This document shows positions 42,505 through 50,135 of a stretch of 64,000 bases of DNA, piece by piece. The DNA lies in NCBI GenBank assembly GCA_009377795.1, contig WHTJ01000002.1:1-64000 (forward strand), in the 5' to 3' direction. A program made the translations under genes and the position numbers. Each line of letters opens with the position of its first letter. Position 1 is the stretch's first letter. This stretch comes from Propionibacteriales bacterium. Lineage in GTDB: Bacteria; Actinomycetota; Actinomycetes; Propionibacteriales; Nocardioidaceae. Below the pieces are notes generated by a model, which worked only from the letters and a program-made list of their open reading frames with translations, was not told the origin of the DNA and did no database searches.

Positions 42505-43683
42505 CTAGGCGTTGTCCAGCTCGAAGATATAGAGCCCACCGGCGAACCGGTCACTCACGTATATCAGGCCGTCCTCGTCGACAGTCAGGTCGTTCAGCTG
42601 GATGGCCGGATGCCCGGCGGGTGCCTTCGGCACGTAGTACGCGATCTCGCGAGGGTCGTGCTCATCGGTCACGTCGAACACCCGGAGCCCGGCGTTGAAC
42701 CAGGTCACGTGTACGAGGTGGGAGCTCTGCCACGACCCCGGCCGCATCTCGTGCACGTTGTGCGGCCCGAACCTTCCACCGTGACTACAAAAATCCCCCG
42801 GCGGCGTAGGAAGGCGCGAGACCACAGTGGGGTTCTTCTCGTCGCTGATGTCGACGAGGCGGGCCCGGAACTCGATGCCCTTGCAGTCGTCCACTGTGCA
42901 CTCGTCGGTGACCACCAGCAGGTCACGGCCGGGGATCGGGTGCCCGGTGTGCGTGCAGCGGCTCGGACCGTCCACGCTGTCGAGGTCGAGCAGGGATACG
43001 AGCGTGGGCGCGGTCGGATCGGAGATGTCGAGGATCACGAGCCCGGCGTCCCACATACCGCCGTACAGCCGGTCCCCGCGCGGGATGCCGTGGTGGAACT
43101 TCACCGTACGGTCGTCGCCCCAGGAACGACTCGCCCGCTCGCCTTGGTGCATGCCCTCGTACCACCAGCGACCCACCTCGACCGGCCGCGCAGGGTCGCT
43201 GAAGTCGACCACCATCAGGAACTGGTCGTCGACGTCGCTGGCCCCGCCGGCGACGTAGGCGTACGGCGCGGACCAGTAGGTCATCCGGTGTACGCCTTTC
43301 CCGCCGCACGCCCAGTACCCGATCTCGCGGGGATTCCGCGGATCGCCCACGTCGTACACGCTGAGCCCGGCCGCCCACGGCCGGACGGCACTGCCCCCGA
43401 GGCCGGGCGGCAGCCGCTCGCGGTTCACCAGCAGCACGTCGTCCACGATCTGCACCTTGTGGGAGTGCGTGTTGGGCGGCGCCGGGATCCGGCCGACCAG
43501 GCGGGGGTCCTCGGGATCGCGTACGTCGACGATCGAAGTGCCGGTGTTGCCCATGTGGCTGAAGAAGGCGTACCCGCGATGCAGGTTGATGTGCATGCCG
43601 TCGCCGGCCCCGTCGAGGTCGCAGTGCCCGACGAGCCGCAGGTTCCAGCTGTCAGCCTCCCGATGATGCCGTTGAGCCTTCAT
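42505..43683 (-). CDS. LVIVD-repeat beta-propeller-like protein
   Basis: A protein of 392 residues built of repeats of the type SIVDVRDPEDPRLVG, LSVYDVGDPRNPREIGYW, LVILDISDPTAPTLVS and LRVFDVTDEHDPREIAYY, the LVIVD repeat. It contains several conserved His/Cys pairs (CTHTGHPI, DFCSHGG), which may hold a metal. No signal peptide is seen, so it is probably cytoplasmic. It may be a propeller lyase or isomerase or a scaffold. It sits directly behind the LeuA/HMGL-like gene (38-base gap). Confidence 0.82.
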   Translation of the reverse strand: MKAQRHHREADSWNLRLVGHCDLDGAGDGMHINLHRGYAFFSHMGNTGTSIVDVRDPEDPRLVGRIPAPPNTHSHKVQIVDDVLLVNRERLPPGLGGSAVRPWAAGLSVYDVGDPRNPREIGYWACGGKGVHRMTYWSAPYAYVAGGASDVDDQFLMVVDFSDPARPVEVGRWWYEGMHQGERASRSWGDDRTVKFHHGIPRGDRLYGGMWDAGLVILDISDPTAPTLVSLLDLDSVDGPSRCTHTGHPIPGRDLLVVTDECTVDDCKGIEFRARLVDISDEKNPTVVSRLPTPPGDFCSHGGRFGPHNVHEMRPGSWQSSHLVHVTWFNAGLRVFDVTDEHDPREIAYYVPKAPAGHPAIQLNDLTVDEDGLIYVSDRFAGGLYIFELDNA

Positions 43684-43721
43684 TGCCTCACTCCCGTCGC
43701 CGGCGGACCGCGCCGCGCCGC

Positions 43722-44954
43722 TTACGAGTCGCCGATCACAGAGCGGGCGAGCTCGGCGAACTCCTCCTTGGTCAGCAACCCCTTCTTCGCCAGCGAGGCG
43801 CTCTTGACCTGTTGTAGCAGCTCGGCCTGCTGCTCGGCGGTGACCGTGAGGCCGTGCTGCTCGAGATGGTCGGTGATGTTGTCCACTCCGCTTCCCTTGC
43901 CGAGCACGATGCGGGGCGGATCCTGGCCGACCATCCGCGGGTCGTACGGCACGCACTCGGTGAGGTCGACGTCGCGTACGTTGCGCACCCAGGTCGCGAT
44001 GATGCCGGACTCGACGTCGAACAGCTGCGGTCCGGTGACCGGGCGGTTCGGCGGTTGCTCGACGCCGGCCAGGTCGCACACCAGCCGGCTCAGCGCGGTC
44101 AGCTTGGTGGTGTCGATGCCGGGGTCGACGCCGTACAGCGTCTTCAGGGCAAGGGCGGTCTCCTCCATGGGGACATTTCCGGCACGCTCGCCCACACCGG
44201 CGACGGTGGTCTGCAGCGTGCGCGCGCCACAGGCCGCGGCGATCAGGGTGTTGGCCACACCGAGGCCGTAGTCCATGTGGAAGTGCGTCTCCAGGGGTAC
44301 GTCGAACCGGGCCTTGGAGAATTCGACGAACTTCGACACGGCCTGCGGAGCGAGGACGCCGAAGGTGTCGACCAGCACGAGCGCGTCCATGTGCCCGTCG
44401 GTCGCGACCCTCTCCACCAGGTTGAGGTACTCCTCCAGGCCGGCCCGGGTCGCGTCGATCGGGAAGAAGGACACGTCCAGACCGTGGTCATGCGCGAGCC
44501 CGGTCGCCTCGGTCGAGAGCTCGATGGCGCGCTCCACACTCCAGCGGTAGCCGAGCTCGATCAGATGGCGGCTCGACGGCACCTCGAGGATGACACCGTC
44601 CACGCCGCAATCGGCCGCGAGCTTGACGTCGTCGGCCATGCACCGGGAGAAGGCGTACACCTTCGACGGCAGGCCGGCCGACGCGATCATCCGGAGCGCC
44701 TTCTCGTCCTCCGCCGATACCGCGGGCAGGCCGGCCTCGATCCGCTGGACCCCGGCGTCGGCCAGGCCCTCGGCGATGCGCATCTTGTCGCTCGCGTTGA
44801 ACACGATCCCGGCCTGTTGCTCGCCGTCGCGCAGGGTCACGTCATGGAATTCGATGTCCTCGGGTATCCGTACGTCGGCGGTCACGTCGGCGTCGTGGTT
44901 CCACGGCGAGGTGAACCACTGATCGGTGTGCCAGGGGGTCGGTTGTTCGGGCAT
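43722..44954 (-). CDS. DRE-TIM metallolyase, LeuA/HMG-CoA-lyase-like (copy 2)
   Basis: A protein of 410 residues, about three quarters identical by eye to the product at 2293-3522. The signature HDVTLRDGEQ, the metal motif HFHMDYG and GERAGN are all conserved, as is the N-terminal TPWHTDQWFTSPWNHD. Differences are spread evenly, so this is an older duplication under selection. The regulatory domain of LeuA is absent. It heads a leftward unit with the LVIVD protein and a D-2-hydroxyacid dehydrogenase and has an operator-like site upstream. Confidence 0.87.
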   Translation of the reverse strand: MPEQPTPWHTDQWFTSPWNHDADVTADVRIPEDIEFHDVTLRDGEQQAGIVFNASDKMRIAEGLADAGVQRIEAGLPAVSAEDEKALRMIASAGLPSKVYAFSRCMADDVKLAADCGVDGVILEVPSSRHLIELGYRWSVERAIELSTEATGLAHDHGLDVSFFPIDATRAGLEEYLNLVERVATDGHMDALVLVDTFGVLAPQAVSKFVEFSKARFDVPLETHFHMDYGLGVANTLIAAACGARTLQTTVAGVGERAGNVPMEETALALKTLYGVDPGIDTTKLTALSRLVCDLAGVEQPPNRPVTGPQLFDVESGIIATWVRNVRDVDLTECVPYDPRMVGQDPPRIVLGKGSGVDNITDHLEQHGLTVTAEQQAELLQQVKSASLAKKGLLTKEEFAELARSVIGDS

Positions 44955-44972
44955 CGGGACTACCCCATTCTG

Positions 44973-44990
44973 GATACGTTATATGATACA
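44973..44990. promoter_or_regulatory. Putative GntR/FCD operator ahead of LeuA/HMGL-like copy 2
   Basis: On the minus strand the site reads TGTATC-ATATAA-CGTATC, keeping the TATC-ATATA core of the shared pattern but with a weak right half. It includes possible -10 boxes (TATCAT) about 20-30 bases from the start codon. Confidence 0.42.
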
Positions 44991-45034
44991 TACGACAGCA
45001 TACCCCTCTTGTCGCGCCAGGGCGAGGGCGGGGT

Positions 45035-46027
45035 CTAGCGGCGCGAGCGGACCTCGTCCAGGTCGATCATCCGGCCGGTCTCGGCGCTCTCCATGACGGC
45101 TTCGAGCACCGCCACCACCTCCAGGGCCTCCGCGCCGCCGACCTCGGGAGTCTTGCCGGTGCGCACGCACTCGGCGAACTCCACCAGCTCGTCCCGGATG
45201 GTGTCGAGGGTCTCGACCGGCTCCTCGTGGCGTTCCTTCTCACCGACGTCCTGCCGGTAGAAGCGCTCCCCGTCGCTCTCGTTCCACGCCGCCGCCCTGG
45301 TACCGAACGCCACGGTCTTCGCGACGTCGGGGATGACCGTCGTCGTCGCGACGAAGCCGACCGGTCCGGACTCGAACTCGAGCAGGATGCTCGTCTCCTC
45401 GTCCAGCGTGCCGACCGCGGCGATCTGCTTGCTGAACGCGGCGAGCCGCGCCGGCCGCCCGACCAGGTAGATGAGGTTGTCGACCATGTGCACACCGAGG
45501 CCCGTCATGCCGCCGCCCGGACTCTCGGCACGGTCGGCGCGCCAGCCCGTACGCGGGTTCAGCCCCTTGGGATGCGAGAGGTTGGCCTCGACGTGGTGGA
45601 TGACGCCGAGCGCGCCGGTGTCCACCAGCTCCTTCAGCCGTCGGTTGGCCGGCTGCCGGCGCCGGTTGTGGCCCACCTGGAGTACGACGTCCGCCTTCTC
45701 CGTCGCGGCGATCGCGCGCTTGGCGTCCGCGACGTCGAGGGTGAACGGCTTCTCCACGAAGACGTGCTTCCCGGCCTCGGCCGCTCGTACCGTGTGTTCC
45801 CCGTGCATCGAGTGCGGCGTCGCGAGCATGATCGCGTCGACCTCCGGATCCTCGAGCACCTCCTCGAAGGAGGCCGCAGCCCGGCAGCCGTGCTCCTCGG
45901 CGAACTTGAGCCTGCGGTCGCTCGGCGAGAAGCAGCTCACCAGCTCCAGGCCGGCCGCGCGCGCGGCGTCGGCGAGCACACCTCCCCACCATCCGAGACC
46001 GACCGATGCGACCCGAACGGGTTCCAT
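45035..46027 (-). CDS. Gfo/Idh/MocA family NAD(P)-dependent oxidoreductase
   Basis: A protein of 330 residues with Rossmann motif ASVGLGWWGG near 7 and FVEKPFTLD near 93. The HMVDNL segment near 178 carries the family's catalytic-histidine region. GGAGGG before the ATG sets the start. It follows the alpha/beta hydrolase gene by 57 bases on the same strand and is probably co-transcribed with it. Confidence 0.87.
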   Translation of the reverse strand: MEPVRVASVGLGWWGGVLADAARAAGLELVSCFSPSDRRLKFAEEHGCRAAASFEEVLEDPEVDAIMLATPHSMHGEHTVRAAEAGKHVFVEKPFTLDVADAKRAIAATEKADVVLQVGHNRRRQPANRRLKELVDTGALGVIHHVEANLSHPKGLNPRTGWRADRAESPGGGMTGLGVHMVDNLIYLVGRPARLAAFSKQIAAVGTLDEETSILLEFESGPVGFVATTTVIPDVAKTVAFGTRAAAWNESDGERFYRQDVGEKERHEEPVETLDTIRDELVEFAECVRTGKTPEVGGAEALEVVAVLEAVMESAETGRMIDLDEVRSRR

Positions 46028-46044
46028 GCGTCCCTCCATGAATT

Positions 46045-46070
46045 GGTTTTCTTGTACGGACTGCAAAACC
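46045..46070. repeat. Inverted repeat between hydrolase and dehydrogenase genes
   Basis: GGTTTT (46045-46050) and AAAACC (46065-46070) are complementary around a 14-base loop. In the transcribed direction it could form a hairpin between the alpha/beta hydrolase and Gfo/Idh/MocA genes. It is less stable than a typical actinobacterial terminator. Confidence 0.3.
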
Positions 46071-46084
46071 CCCGGCGTGTGGGC

Positions 46085-47317
46085 CTAGGACCCGAACCAT
46101 TGACGGCGCTTGGACACCCGCGGATCGTTCGGGCTGATGCTCGCGGGCTCGATGTACAGCGTCTCGCCCGGCGAGTCGATGGGCTTGCCGTCCAGGCGCT
46201 CGCGAAGCCAGTCGGCGGCCATCGAATGATGGTCGGCGTACCACTGGTTCGCGTCCGAGCCCCTGACGTTCGCGCCGTGATGCTGGTCGGCGAACACCCA
46301 CAGCTGCGCCGGAGCCCGGATGAGGTCGAACAGCTCGTACACCTCGTCGATCGGGCTGCGCGGGTCGTACTCCCCGACCGTCGCCAGGGTCGGAGCCGTG
46401 ATGCGCGGCAGCAGGTCCTCCAGGCCCATCCCGGCCATGAACTCGTCCAGCTCGGCCTCGGTACCGAGCCCGGTCAGGAATGCGAACAGCTGCTTGTACC
46501 GTGGCGACTCCTCCTCGAACAGGTGGTACTTGTCGCAGATGGACGCCCACACCATCGCCGAGGCAGCGATCCGGTCGTCGGTGGCGGCGAACCGGGCGCC
46601 CCAGTACGAGCCGAAGCTCAGGGAGTACAGCCCGACCTTGCTCTCGTCGACGTCCGGGCGCTCGACGAGCTGGGTGAGCGCCGTACTCGCCGCGTGCTCG
46701 TAGTTGTCCTGCGTGATCTTGATGCCGCGAAGGTTCGACTCGCCCTGGCCCGGGCCGTCGAACACGAAGAGGTGCATCCCGCGCTGGTTCGCGAAGTTGT
46801 ACAGCGGATGCGGGACCATCTCCTTGGTCATGTCGCATCCCGGGATGAAGAAGATCAGCGGCGCCGGCCCGTCGACGGGCGCCAGGTGGAGGTTGCCTGA
46901 GACGACGGTGCCCTCCCACGGGACGTCGACGTGCTCGATCGTCGTGGGGCTGAGCCGGCGGATCTCGTCGTAGCACCGCAGGACGCTGCCGTGGAGGTAC
47001 TTCTTCTCCGCGTTGACCGCGAACACGGTGTGCTGCGCGTTGGCGTAGGCGACCGCGGCGTCGAAGTAGAACTCGATCGCGGTCACGTCGTGCCCTGCGT
47101 CGGCCTCGGCCTTGGCGATCTGCTCCAGCTTCTGGGCCTTCTTCCCCAGGTGCTTGCTGATCATCGCGTGCATCTTCACGCTCTCGGGGATCTTCCCCCG
47201 GCCCGCGTGCTGGAAGTGGAAGACCCGGCCGGTGTCCTTCACCGCGCGGTCGTAGTTCCACTGCTGGCCGTCGCGGCGAAGCCGCAGTCGACGGTGGGAC
47301 GCGTCGCTGTCCGCCAT
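46085..47317 (-). CDS. Alpha/beta hydrolase, FrsA/2,6-dihydroxypseudooxynicotine hydrolase-like
   Basis: A protein of 410 residues. A helical N-terminal region (about 20-125) precedes the alpha/beta-hydrolase fold (about 135-385). The nucleophile serine is in GLYSLSFGSYWG near 228-239, the Asp in VGEYDPRSP near 325, and the His in DQHHGAN near 353. The N-terminal helical domain is typical of C-C bond hydrolases that cleave 1-aryl ketones by retro-Claisen chemistry and of FrsA esterases. The start is the ATG with GAGGGAGAG upstream. It faces the amidohydrolase operon across an operator-like site. Confidence 0.85.
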   Translation of the reverse strand: MADSDASHRRLRLRRDGQQWNYDRAVKDTGRVFHFQHAGRGKIPESVKMHAMISKHLGKKAQKLEQIAKAEADAGHDVTAIEFYFDAAVAYANAQHTVFAVNAEKKYLHGSVLRCYDEIRRLSPTTIEHVDVPWEGTVVSGNLHLAPVDGPAPLIFFIPGCDMTKEMVPHPLYNFANQRGMHLFVFDGPGQGESNLRGIKITQDNYEHAASTALTQLVERPDVDESKVGLYSLSFGSYWGARFAATDDRIAASAMVWASICDKYHLFEEESPRYKQLFAFLTGLGTEAELDEFMAGMGLEDLLPRITAPTLATVGEYDPRSPIDEVYELFDLIRAPAQLWVFADQHHGANVRGSDANQWYADHHSMAADWLRERLDGKPIDSPGETLYIEPASISPNDPRVSKRRQWFGS

Positions 47318-47398
47318 GCTGTCGTCTCTCCCTCTTCGCTGTGGTCGACGAGCCCGCCGATGATCTTTGACGGATCCTCGCCGGAGGGCTCTAACACA

Positions 47399-47418
47399 AT
47401 CTATACTATGTATGAGAT
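47399..47418. promoter_or_regulatory. Putative promoter/operator between hydrolase and amidohydrolase units
   Basis: TATACT (47402-47407) is a good -10 for the rightward amidohydrolase gene. It lies in a near-palindrome, ATCTATAC-TAT-GTATGAGAT, with exact ATAC/GTAT inner arms. Similarity to RCATC-N6-GATGY is weak, so membership of the regulon is uncertain. Confidence 0.4.
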
Positions 47419-47433
47419 CGGAAGGGATGACGT

Positions 47434-48600
47434 GTGATGGTACAGAGCCCACCGGAGACGTCGCCGAGAACGGACAGCCGACGCACCGCTCGCAGCCGTA
47501 CCGGGCCGATCGTCGACTGCGACATGCACAACTACATGAGCTGGACGTCGTCCGGCCTCTCTCGCGGGGGCGTGCTGGCCGACTACCTCCCGGACCGGTG
47601 GCGCGACTACTACACGACTTTCGGCATGCGTACGCCGAACTCCATCGCGTTCTTCCCGACCAGGCCGCGCAACATGGCCGCCCGGGACGACACCTGGCCG
47701 GAGGACGGACCGCCCGGCAGCGACCTCGGGCTGATGCGCGAGCAGCACCTCGACCTCTGGGGCATCAGCGCCGGGATCCTCAACCCGATCGACCAGATCC
47801 TCATGGGGAGCCAGTTCCCGTACTACAGCGCCGCGCTCACCTCGGCGCTCAACAACTGGACCCTGGAACAGTGGCTGGAACCCGAGCCCCGGCTGTACGC
47901 GTCCATCTGTGTGCCCTACGAGGACGCCGAACTCGCGGCGGCCGAGATCCACCGGCTGGCCGACCACCCGCGGTTCGTGCAGGTGCTGATGAACGCGCGG
48001 ACCCGTGAGCCGCTCGGCTCCCGGAAGTACTGGAAGATCTACGAGGCCGCCGCCGAGCACGACATCCCGCTCTCCATCCACGTCGGCGGCGCCGGCGGCA
48101 ACCCGATCACCGGCGCGGGCTTCCCGTCGTACTACATCGAGGATCACTCCGGCTACCCGCAGGTCTACCAGGCGCACGTGATCAGCCTCGTGTGCGAGGG
48201 CGTGTTCGAGGAGTTCCCGACGCTGCGGTGGGTGATGCAGGAGGGCGGATTCGCGTGGATACCGTGGCTGTGCTGGAGGCTCGACCGGGCGTGGCATCTG
48301 CTCGGCACCGAGGTCCCGCACCTCAAGGAGCTCCCGTCGACGTACGTCAAGCGGCACTTCTGGTACACCACGCAGCCGATCGAGGAGCCGGAGCGGCCGG
48401 GCCAGTTCGCGGAGCTGCTGGGCCAGCTCGAGGAGCTCCAGGTCGTCGACCGCCTGCTGTTCTCCACCGACTACCCGCACTGGGACTTCGACGCGCCGGA
48501 CCGCGCTCTGCCTCGCGAAATGCCCAAGGAGACAAGGCATAAGGTGCTCGCCGGAAATGCAGCGGCACTCTACGGCCTCGAGATCGACGATGTCCTCTGA
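47434..48600 (+). CDS. Amidohydrolase-2 family protein (DxDxH-type)
   Basis: A protein of 388 residues. The metal motif is VDCDMHNYM near 28, in which Asp replaces the first His of the usual HxH. Later features are SIHVGGAGG near 212, a His in YQAHVISLVCEG near 247, and FSTDYPHWDFD near 347. A C-terminal NAAALYGL is typical of the family. GAAGGG favours this GTG, while an ATG one codon later is equally possible. It overlaps the next gene by eleven bases. The function is probably hydrolysis or decarboxylation of a ring or acyl carboxylate. Confidence 0.87.
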   Translation: MMVQSPPETSPRTDSRRTARSRTGPIVDCDMHNYMSWTSSGLSRGGVLADYLPDRWRDYYTTFGMRTPNSIAFFPTRPRNMAARDDTWPEDGPPGSDLGLMREQHLDLWGISAGILNPIDQILMGSQFPYYSAALTSALNNWTLEQWLEPEPRLYASICVPYEDAELAAAEIHRLADHPRFVQVLMNARTREPLGSRKYWKIYEAAAEHDIPLSIHVGGAGGNPITGAGFPSYYIEDHSGYPQVYQAHVISLVCEGVFEEFPTLRWVMQEGGFAWIPWLCWRLDRAWHLLGTEVPHLKELPSTYVKRHFWYTTQPIEEPERPGQFAELLGQLEELQVVDRLLFSTDYPHWDFDAPDRALPREMPKETRHKVLAGNAAALYGLEIDDVL

Positions 48601-49681
48601 CCACCACCACGGCGGGCCGCTGATCGACTGCGACGTACACCTGCCCACCCCGACCGTGGACCAGCTCGGCCCGTACCTCTCCGAGCACTGGCGTGAGTAC
48701 ATCGCGACTGCCGGGTTCAAGGGCTCCATGGCGGTCACGAGCACGCACCCGCCGGGCGCGCGCTCCAGCGGGCACGAGCGTCTCGACGGCGGCTTCGCGG
48801 AGGCCATGCGGAACGTACGCCGGCACTGCCTCGGAGAATCCGAGTCGGCCCGCGCCGTCGTCAGTGCGCACTATGGCGTGGAGACGATGGGGCCGCCCGA
48901 CTTCTCGACCGCACTGAGCCGGGCGGTCAACGACTGGATGCTCACCGCGTGCCGCGACACCGACGAGCGGCTGCTGGCCAGCATCAACGTACCGCCGCAG
49001 TACCCCGATCTCGCGGCCGAGGAGATCGACCGGCTGGCCGGCGACGACCGCGTCGTCCAGGTGTTCGTGCCTGCGCGCACGTCCAAGCCGTACGGCAACC
49101 GGATCTACTACCCACTGCTCGCGGCCGCCGAACGCAACGGCCTCCCGCTCGGCATCCACTTCGGCGGCATGAGCTGGAACCCGCCCACCGGAGTCGGCTG
49201 GCCCAGCTACTACATCGAGGAGTACGTCGGCATGGCGCACGTCATGCAGGCGCAGCTGTCTAGCCTGGTGTTCGAGGGCGCGTTCCAGCGGTTCCCCCGG
49301 CTGCGGGTCACGGTGCTCGAGGGCGGCTGGACCTGGCTGCCGTCGCTGATGTGGCGATTGGACAAGGAATGGAAGGGAATCCGGCGCGAGGTGCCATGGG
49401 TCGAGGAGCCGCCGTCGACGTACCTCCGCCGGCACGTGAAGCTGAGCATCCAGCCGATCGACGCACCGCCGGACGGCCCGGAGGTCATGACCACGATCGA
49501 CCAGATCGGCTCGGACGACGTACTCATGTACGCCTCCGACTTCCCGCATGAGCACCTCTCCGACCCCCTGGCACTGCTGGACCGGCTGGCGCCCGAGACC
49601 GCGTCCAAGGTGGCGTATGGCAACGCGGCCGCGTGCTACGGGGTGCCGAGCGCACCGGAGCCACAGGAGAGCGTCCGGTGA
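48590..49681 (+). CDS. Amidohydrolase-2 family protein (DxDxH-type)
   Basis: A protein of 363 residues and a paralogue of the preceding product. It has the same IDCDVHLPTPT motif near 12, GIHFGGMSWNPPTG near 187, SYYIEEYVGMAHVMQAQ near 205, and YASDFPHEHLSD near 311. The shared blocks in the same order show a tandem duplication. It overlaps both neighbours, by eleven bases upstream and four downstream. The two proteins may form a hetero-oligomer. Confidence 0.87.
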   Translation: MSSDHHHGGPLIDCDVHLPTPTVDQLGPYLSEHWREYIATAGFKGSMAVTSTHPPGARSSGHERLDGGFAEAMRNVRRHCLGESESARAVVSAHYGVETMGPPDFSTALSRAVNDWMLTACRDTDERLLASINVPPQYPDLAAEEIDRLAGDDRVVQVFVPARTSKPYGNRIYYPLLAAAERNGLPLGIHFGGMSWNPPTGVGWPSYYIEEYVGMAHVMQAQLSSLVFEGAFQRFPRLRVTVLEGGWTWLPSLMWRLDKEWKGIRREVPWVEEPPSTYLRRHVKLSIQPIDAPPDGPEVMTTIDQIGSDDVLMYASDFPHEHLSDPLALLDRLAPETASKVAYGNAAACYGVPSAPEPQESVR

Positions 49682-50112
49682 AACGGTACGTCGTCTGCCA
49701 GACCCACGAGCTGCCGCCGGGTACCCGGCGCATCGTCGACATCGACGGACGGTCGATCGGGGTGTTCAACGTGGACGGCGAGTACTACGCGCTGCGGAAC
49801 ACGTGCCCGCATCAAGGAGCTGCGTTGTGCACCGGATCGCTGCTGGGTGAGGTCCGCTCGCCGTGTCCGGGCGAGTACCGGTACGACGGCAGCCGCAAGC
49901 TGCTCCAGTGCCCCTGGCACGGGTGGGAGTTCGACCTGACCACCGGCCAGTCGTGGTTCGACCCCGCGCGCACCCGGGTGCGTCCGTACGACGTGACCGT
50001 CGAGTCCGGCCGGTCGATCGCGGCCGGGCGTGAAGGGGTGGTCCCCGGACCGTACGTCGCCGAGACCCTGCCGGTCACCGTGGACGATGACTACATCGTC
50101 GTCACACCGTAG
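49678..50112 (+). CDS. Rieske [2Fe-2S] ferredoxin-like protein
   Basis: A protein of 144 residues with both Rieske motifs: CPHQGA (about 41-46) and CPWHGWEFDLTTG (about 77-89). The stretch between the motifs is about 30 residues, longer than the 16-18 usual in ferredoxins, and includes SPCPGEYRYDG. The GTG overlaps the amidohydrolase stop (GTGA). No oxygenase alpha subunit or reductase is encoded nearby. It may support an oxygenase elsewhere or the adjacent enzymes. Confidence 0.88.
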   Translation: MKRYVVCQTHELPPGTRRIVDIDGRSIGVFNVDGEYYALRNTCPHQGAALCTGSLLGEVRSPCPGEYRYDGSRKLLQCPWHGWEFDLTTGQSWFDPARTRVRPYDVTVESGRSIAAGREGVVPGPYVAETLPVTVDDDYIVVTP

Positions 50113-50135
50113 GCATAGTGGGAAGGGAAACGCCG

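Noticed and set aside
46045-46070. Rho-independent terminator between hydrolase and dehydrogenase genes
   Set aside because: The stem is only six A/T-rich pairs with a 14-base loop and no T-run in the transcribed direction, so it is recorded only as an inverted repeat.
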